Assembly: GCA_017506865.1 (NCBI GenBank)
Contig: JAFCMP010000157.1
Location: forward strand, 186,001 to 250,000
Reading direction: 5' to 3'
Source: Tribonema minus
Lineage: Eukaryota > Sar > Xanthophyceae > Tribonematales > Tribonemataceae
Length of the DNA: 64,000 nt
Both the position numbers and the translations under genes were made by a program. Each line of letters begins with the position of its first letter. Position 1 is the first letter of the stretch. This document shows positions 59,134 through 64,000 of this stretch, in pieces. Below the pieces are notes generated by a model that had not been told where the DNA came from, searched no databases, and worked only from the letters and a program-made list of their open reading frames with translations.

Positions 59134-60712
59134 ACTCGGTGGCATACCAGTTGTCGTCGGGCCTCCGAAACGACATGGCCAAGCGCAGGATTGAGCAGTG
59201 ATGCACTGCCAGCTCCTTTGCGCAACATCAGTACATACACCCCCACTTTAGGCCTGAACAGCCAGGCAGAACGACTCTGGAGGTCGAGTCGTTTGACGCG
59301 GATTTCGCGGTGCCATGAATACCGAGGTGACGCTCCCAAGCTTTCTGGCTTGAGTCCAGGGATGTTCTCACGGCACTCGCTGACGACCACATTAATGCAC
59401 AGGCAGTGAAAGCACGAATGTCGGATTCGACAGTTGCATCTTGTGCATTGCCAACTTCCTATGGTCATACACACCGTGAGAGAATTCACGTTGTTTGTAG
59501 ATGACTCACTGGGTCCTGCGGACCATGCTCACCATTACATACCCTCTGTGCACCAATCAGGCATGGGTCAATGCAAGCACATTTGCAACCACAGTGTAAT
59601 GTGTGTGCCAGTATCCAGGTGCTGTGCCTGTGGGGCCAAAGTGGAGCAAGCCGTGCAACTGCTGTGCAGCTGTTATAGTACGCAAGGCCGTGGCTGTGCT
59701 CAATTCTTCGCATAGGAGGTACTGTGCTCATAACCGTCAGCTTCGTGCCATTGATGCTAAACAGGTGTATCTTGATAAATGCGCACATGTACGGGTGTCA
59801 AACAATAACTCATTGTCCATTGCACATCTGCTCTTACTGCTGCTCCAAGTGCAGTCAGAGTTGATTCACGTCACAACTCACTGCGTGACAAGCGTCAGTC
59901 ATTAACGCAACTGTGCGGCAAGTTTTCCCAGGTGTGGGGGATGCGGCCAGCAGAAGGGGGCAACAATGGTGAAAAGAGGGGAAGAGGAAATTTGCTGAAC
60001 AGGCTTCTTTTGCGTGTTTCAGCAGAGCGCTATCGGCAACCAGGGGGCATGGTCGAAATGTAGCACTGCATGCTACTGCATGCACTGCATGCTACTCATT
60101 TGCAGCCATGATTGACAATGTCATTGGTTGTTGAATGCCGAAGGTAGTGAGTGAGGCACTGCATACATCAGTGTGCATCAGTGATGACACTAACAGGATT
60201 ACCTTGGCCATCAGCAAGGATATCCTGCAAGCACAGTCATTGGATATAATGCATTTGAAGAAGTGTTGCCACACCATCAGCCCCAATGAAGGCAAGGCGC
60301 GAGTCTGCTGAGTGCTCAAGGCTGACCTGCAATGCGACTTTGCAATCTGGCAGGCGATTAATGCGCATATGCCTGCGTAGGATTTTGAAAATCCTAATCA
60401 CTAGTCCGAGACTACACATTGCATGTCCGCGTCTCATAGGCATTGCGCTGGCAGCGGACTCCCGCCATAAGCCATATTGAGCAGCACGTTGGTATGTGCG
60501 TGCATCCGCAAGGCGCAGGCAGTAAACTCGTCAAGCACACTGTGGCACAGGCTGACATCACAAGGCGCACAAAGCAGCGTCCCACGAGGGACATATTGGG
60601 CCGTGGCAAAATGCATGCCAGGAGAGGCAACGCCTCAGCAGGATGAGAATATCAGCATGGCGCGCAGTAGTGTGAGTATTCAGTATGGTATTTACAACGC
60701 CCTGTTGTCGCG
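59134..60712. other. No gene recognised
   Basis: Frames on both strands are short and without recognisable motifs. GCATGCTACT repeats briefly at 60,060-60,100. Confidence 0.35.
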
Positions 60713-60934
60713 TCAGCCTTGGCTGCTGACTTCTGCTGCTGCTGGTGGTGCTGTCGCCGCCTCTGTGTCAGCTGCACTAGCTGCTGATGCTGTCCGCCGG
60801 GCATGCCCACATTCAATCGCGCGTGCCGTCTGGCGCGCAAACTCTGCAGGATCATTTGTTCTCGCTTCCTGGCCTGCCTGCTGCTTCCTCAGTCGCTCCT
60901 GCTCGCGTCGTTGGTTAGGCTTGTCGCTCGCCAT
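60713..60934 (-). CDS. Small basic/helical ORF, 73 aa
   Basis: The ATG at 60934 opens MASDKPNQRREQERLRKQQA, a charged helix, followed by NDPAEFARQTARAIECGHAR and an Ala-rich end. It may be an exon. No family is recognised. Confidence 0.3.
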   Translation of the reverse strand: MASDKPNQRREQERLRKQQAGQEARTNDPAEFARQTARAIECGHARRTASAASAADTEAATAPPAAAEVSSQG

Positions 60935-60985
60935 CAGCTCCAGAGGGGGGCTCGAGTCGACTGGTGGCGCATTGACACCCCACAC

Positions 60986-62528
60986 CTACCAGGGAGAAGA
61001 AGTGCGTTGTGCCCTCACTAGATGTAGGAAGGCACACTACCCGCAACATCAACCTGTCTTGCGCTAGGCAATCGATCACGCTTGCCACTGGCGACGAGGC
61101 TGCCATGAAGCGCCAGGTGATGCTGAAGGAGCAACAGCTCCCATGCGCGAGCATCTGAATTGGCAAGCCGCCCAATGAAGCAGCAGAGGCAGGTAGCATA
61201 GATACCCTTGACGGATTGCGGTATTGACGAAAGCGTCGTTATTGCTGAAGTCCTTGGAGCTAAGCCGGCTCAATAGCTACTGCACGTCAGATGCAGATGC
61301 GCAGTGCCTTAAATATGAAAGAGGGCCAAGCTGGCGTGATAATCACTGAATGATGACTCACCAGAGGCGCTCTCTGTCAGTGCCAACACGCCTGAAGCAG
61401 CGCCTGCTGCAGGTGTCCTCACACCAGGTATTGCTGCTGCCGCATTAGGTGTGCCTTCCCGCGTAACCCCCGCCGCCAACTCACTGCGCTGGTGCTCCAA
61501 TGCGTACCATGGCGAAGCACGACTGGCTGCACCTTTGTACGCCGGTGGCCAGGCAGGAGGGCGCTCCCGTCACAGCACACTTTCGCGCTGAGGTCATACA
61601 GGAGGTCATACAACTCCAAATCGTAGTGTTGGACCCATGCCGGAAGGACTTTGACCAGCTTCAGCCCTCACGCACCACGTGATTAGGCACTATTTGAAGT
61701 CATTCCTGCCATTGCAGATTGATGCCACTGCTCCCGCTGGCATCACCTGCACGCCAGAAGTTGGGACACAGCTTTGCAAGTTGCAATCCCTGGAATCACA
61801 TCATTGACCAGTATGAATGCATATTTCGGTTTGAGGGGAAAAAGTGATGTTGAAGTGCGACATTGTGAGCAATTGCGGTGCTGCCATAGAGGTGACGACG
61901 CCATCATGACTATTGCCACTGCAAAACACTGTGGCACTTGTGAAGTAACCGCAGCAGCAAAGTCTGCTCTCTGAAGCACCTTGAAACGACTTCCTCTAGA
62001 GGTCTCCTACTCAGCGCTAGCCCTGTGACAGACCAGACGTGCACATCGGTCAATGTGAAGAAACGAAATGCACGGCGACGCCGCTGCACCCGCTGCAATG
62101 GTTATTCCAATACTTCTGCTGCCTGCACCTCTACACTTTGATCTCAACACCTCACCCCCCCCCACGTGACTGCTTGCCTGTGCTACGCTAGCTATACCGA
62201 TGCTTTGCTGCATATGCCCATTCCTCATCGACATCCATGTCCACAACTTCATTCCTGACCTCTTGCATCATCGTCTTCTACCCCCACAGCTTGGTACATG
62301 GGGCAAGAGGTCCTGTAGGCAGCAACAAGTGTAGACTCCACGCATGCCAATACTGGCCGCGGCTCCCCTGTCACGGTAAATGCCTCCGACATTGGTATGA
62401 CGGGGGCGCGGCAGGTTGCGCTTGCGCTGGCACCAAGCGCAAAGAGTCTGCCTGAGCCAGCACGGTGTTTATGCAAGTAGCCACAGTCTCAATGAAAGCA
62501 TTGCTGCAATATTGCCAATAATATAAAG
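60986..62528. other. No gene firmly recognised
   Basis: A plus-strand stretch near 62,350-62,455 (NASDIGMTGARQVALALAPS) looks mildly coding but has no partner. The remainder shows nothing. Confidence 0.3.
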
Positions 62529-63487
62529 TTACTGGACGCTTAAGTTAACGGCATTGGCTTGCGTGGGTGCTGTTGAAGAATTGACGAGTCTTGTAGGGTC
62601 GATCAGGTCGCGGAAGAAGGCATACACATTCTGGATATTGCATGGCGCCTGAGGCTCTGGAATATGGTAAATGGAAAAACGAAGCGATCCAGGGGTGCGG
62701 TGAACAACAGCTGGATCATGACAAAGCTCTGAGATCATCTGAATAGCGCTGCAATGACCACCACAAGGCTGCTGCATTGTGCTGCTAATTGCACATGTGC
62801 TCCGCGGTATGCACCTCAGTAATTCTAAATGTACTCTGAATTGCAAGTCATATTCTGAGGGAAAGAGACGCAAGCCCTCGCGGCCCTAGCTTTCATACGC
62901 AGATGGCGCTTGCATGGCGTGTAACTCGTTGCAATGCATGACACAACTTGTGGTGCATCCGACAGAGTGTCGAGGTGTCGCACGCCTCACAAGCAGCTGG
63001 CTTGCAAAGATACTCGACAAGGTCTTGTTCGTACGTCAGACGGTATAGACGTATGTCCAGTGCTCAGCTGCAGCAAAAAGCTTTCAACGGTGGGCAGAAC
63101 AACCATGATCACCTGCAACACCGGCTCCAAAATCGCCGAGGCATGCGCTTGATGATCTGCGCTCCATTCCTCCCCCAGCGCCTTCCGTGTACGTGCCCGA
63201 CCATCCCTGTACTTGCGATCCAGACCTGCAAGGACAGAGCGCTCTTGCTCCTGTCGCATTTGTAATATACAACCCCTCTGCAACAAGGCCTGCATTTGCT
63301 GCTGCTGCTCTTGCTCCAGCGCTGCCGCTGCGCCGGCATCTGGTGCTGCTGCTGCTGTGACAATACAAGGGGCACATCGTCGCGTCCGAGCATCCCCGTC
63401 CATCTTGTCGTCCTCCATGCTCTCACACGACTCATACTGCACACCAGCAGCAAACATAGTGTGTCTAATGGTCTCGTGACGCACCAT
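62529..63487 (-). CDS. Two-exon hypothetical gene (C-terminal part visible)
   Basis: Exon 63487-63113 starts MVRHETIRHTMFAAGVQYES, has an Ala/Gln-rich helix (EQEQQQQMQALLQRG) and a charged helix (RKYRDGRARTRKALGEEWSA), and ends ILEPVLQ at a CAG/GTGATC donor. Exon 62738-62529 begins after ATTCAG with MISELCHDPAVVHRTPGSLR and ends at TAA after NLSVQ. Joined in phase 0 across a 374-bp intron they give about 195 residues. The first ATG may be internal if further exons lie upstream. No family is recognised. Confidence 0.45.
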
Positions 63488-63626
63488 CTTCAAGGTCAAG
63501 CAGCATCGGCGTTGAAGCTCTTCACAGAGCAGAGCCTCAGCAGCTAGCGCGTGGTGGAGGCTTCAGGCATACGAGGAAGCGGGAGGACTCTTTGAGGAAA
63601 CATAATTGGACTAGGTCCACGGAGGA

Positions 63627-63810
63627 CCACTTTCAGGATCGGCACCCAGCTGGTGAGACGCCTGCCGAATTCCCTGGCAAACCCTGCTACAGATTGTGTT
63701 TGAGCAGGCGGAGCTCGCCACTTCCAGGATCGTTAACCAGCTGGTGAGGTGCGTGCCGAGGTCTCTGGCGCATCCTGCTGCAGGTAGTCTTTGAGCAGAC
63801 CGGGTTCGTG
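63627..63810 (+). repeat. About 91-bp imperfect direct duplication
   Basis: CCAGGATCG..ACCAGCTGGTGAG, then TGCCGA, CCTGCT and TTTGAGCAG occur twice in order, first at about 63,629 and again at about 63,720, with many substitutions. Confidence 0.75.
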
Positions 63811-64000
63811 CTGATTGTTGCTCTGCAATGTGGGTCAGAACAAAACACGTAATGTGCTGGAGCCTACTCCGCTTAGAAGCAGCTGCACGATAGTTTGCGC
63901 CAACCTCGGGGCTCCAACTCTGAAAGTGGTGATCAGGTCCGTCAGGAAAAGCCAAAGCAGACCCAAGACTGCTGTCAACACCAGCACAGATCGGCGCATC
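63811..64000. other. No gene recognised at the right edge
   Basis: A minus-strand frame extends from 63,955 through the duplication, but it has no motif. Confidence 0.3.

Overview
The window looks like nuclear DNA of a unicellular eukaryote, most likely a green alga. The evidence is protein-coding genes with short GT-AG introns, an LTR retrotransposon end, several 5'-truncated non-LTR retrotransposons, Ala- and Gln-rich trinucleotide tracts, and a TIR / NB-ARC / TPR immune-receptor-like locus of the type known from some algae. No rRNA or tRNA gene and no bacterial-style operon was seen. The taxonomic call is inference, not a database match.

Layout. 0-0.9 kb is the 3' end of an LTR retrotransposon (end of the polyprotein, polypurine tract, LTR). 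1.2-2.8 kb has a small minus-strand ORF and two inverted copies of a modular satellite. 4.5-15 kb is a decaying minus-strand NLR-like locus: a TIR exon with an in-frame TAG, an NB-ARC exon, a frameshifted TPR array, and a second intact TPR array. 18.4-26.3 kb is a retroelement-rich stretch holding a two-exon 2-oxoglutarate dioxygenase-like gene, several restriction-like-endonuclease (RLE) retrotransposon fragments, a HExxH metallopeptidase and small hypothetical genes. 26.4-29.7 kb is a three-exon gene ending in a Ulp1/C48 cysteine protease. 30.6-33.1 and 38.2-40.8 kb hold further satellite units.

34.9-49.1 kb is the most interesting part. It is a cluster of genes whose relatives are typical of large DNA viruses and their integrated copies: Bro-N + T5orf172, a second Bro-like protein, a methyltransferase-like pseudogene, a long atypical tyrosine recombinase, and a C2H2 / WRKY19-like zinc finger / PD-(D/E)XK-like locus. 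Several are split by single-base or 70-bp lesions, so the cluster looks like an old, eroding integrated element. An AAAATTG motif, resembling a known giant-virus early promoter, precedes three of the genes.

49-64 kb has few clear genes. I see a decayed DUF6729-like transposase-related gene on the minus strand (about 56.4-57.3 kb), a fibronectin-III-like exon on the plus strand, several small plausible exons, and a two-exon gene end at 62.5-63.5 kb. Short back-to-back palindromes with three-base loops (GAA, TTC, AAA) are scattered through the window, and one double-hairpin unit lies inside the recombinase coding sequence.
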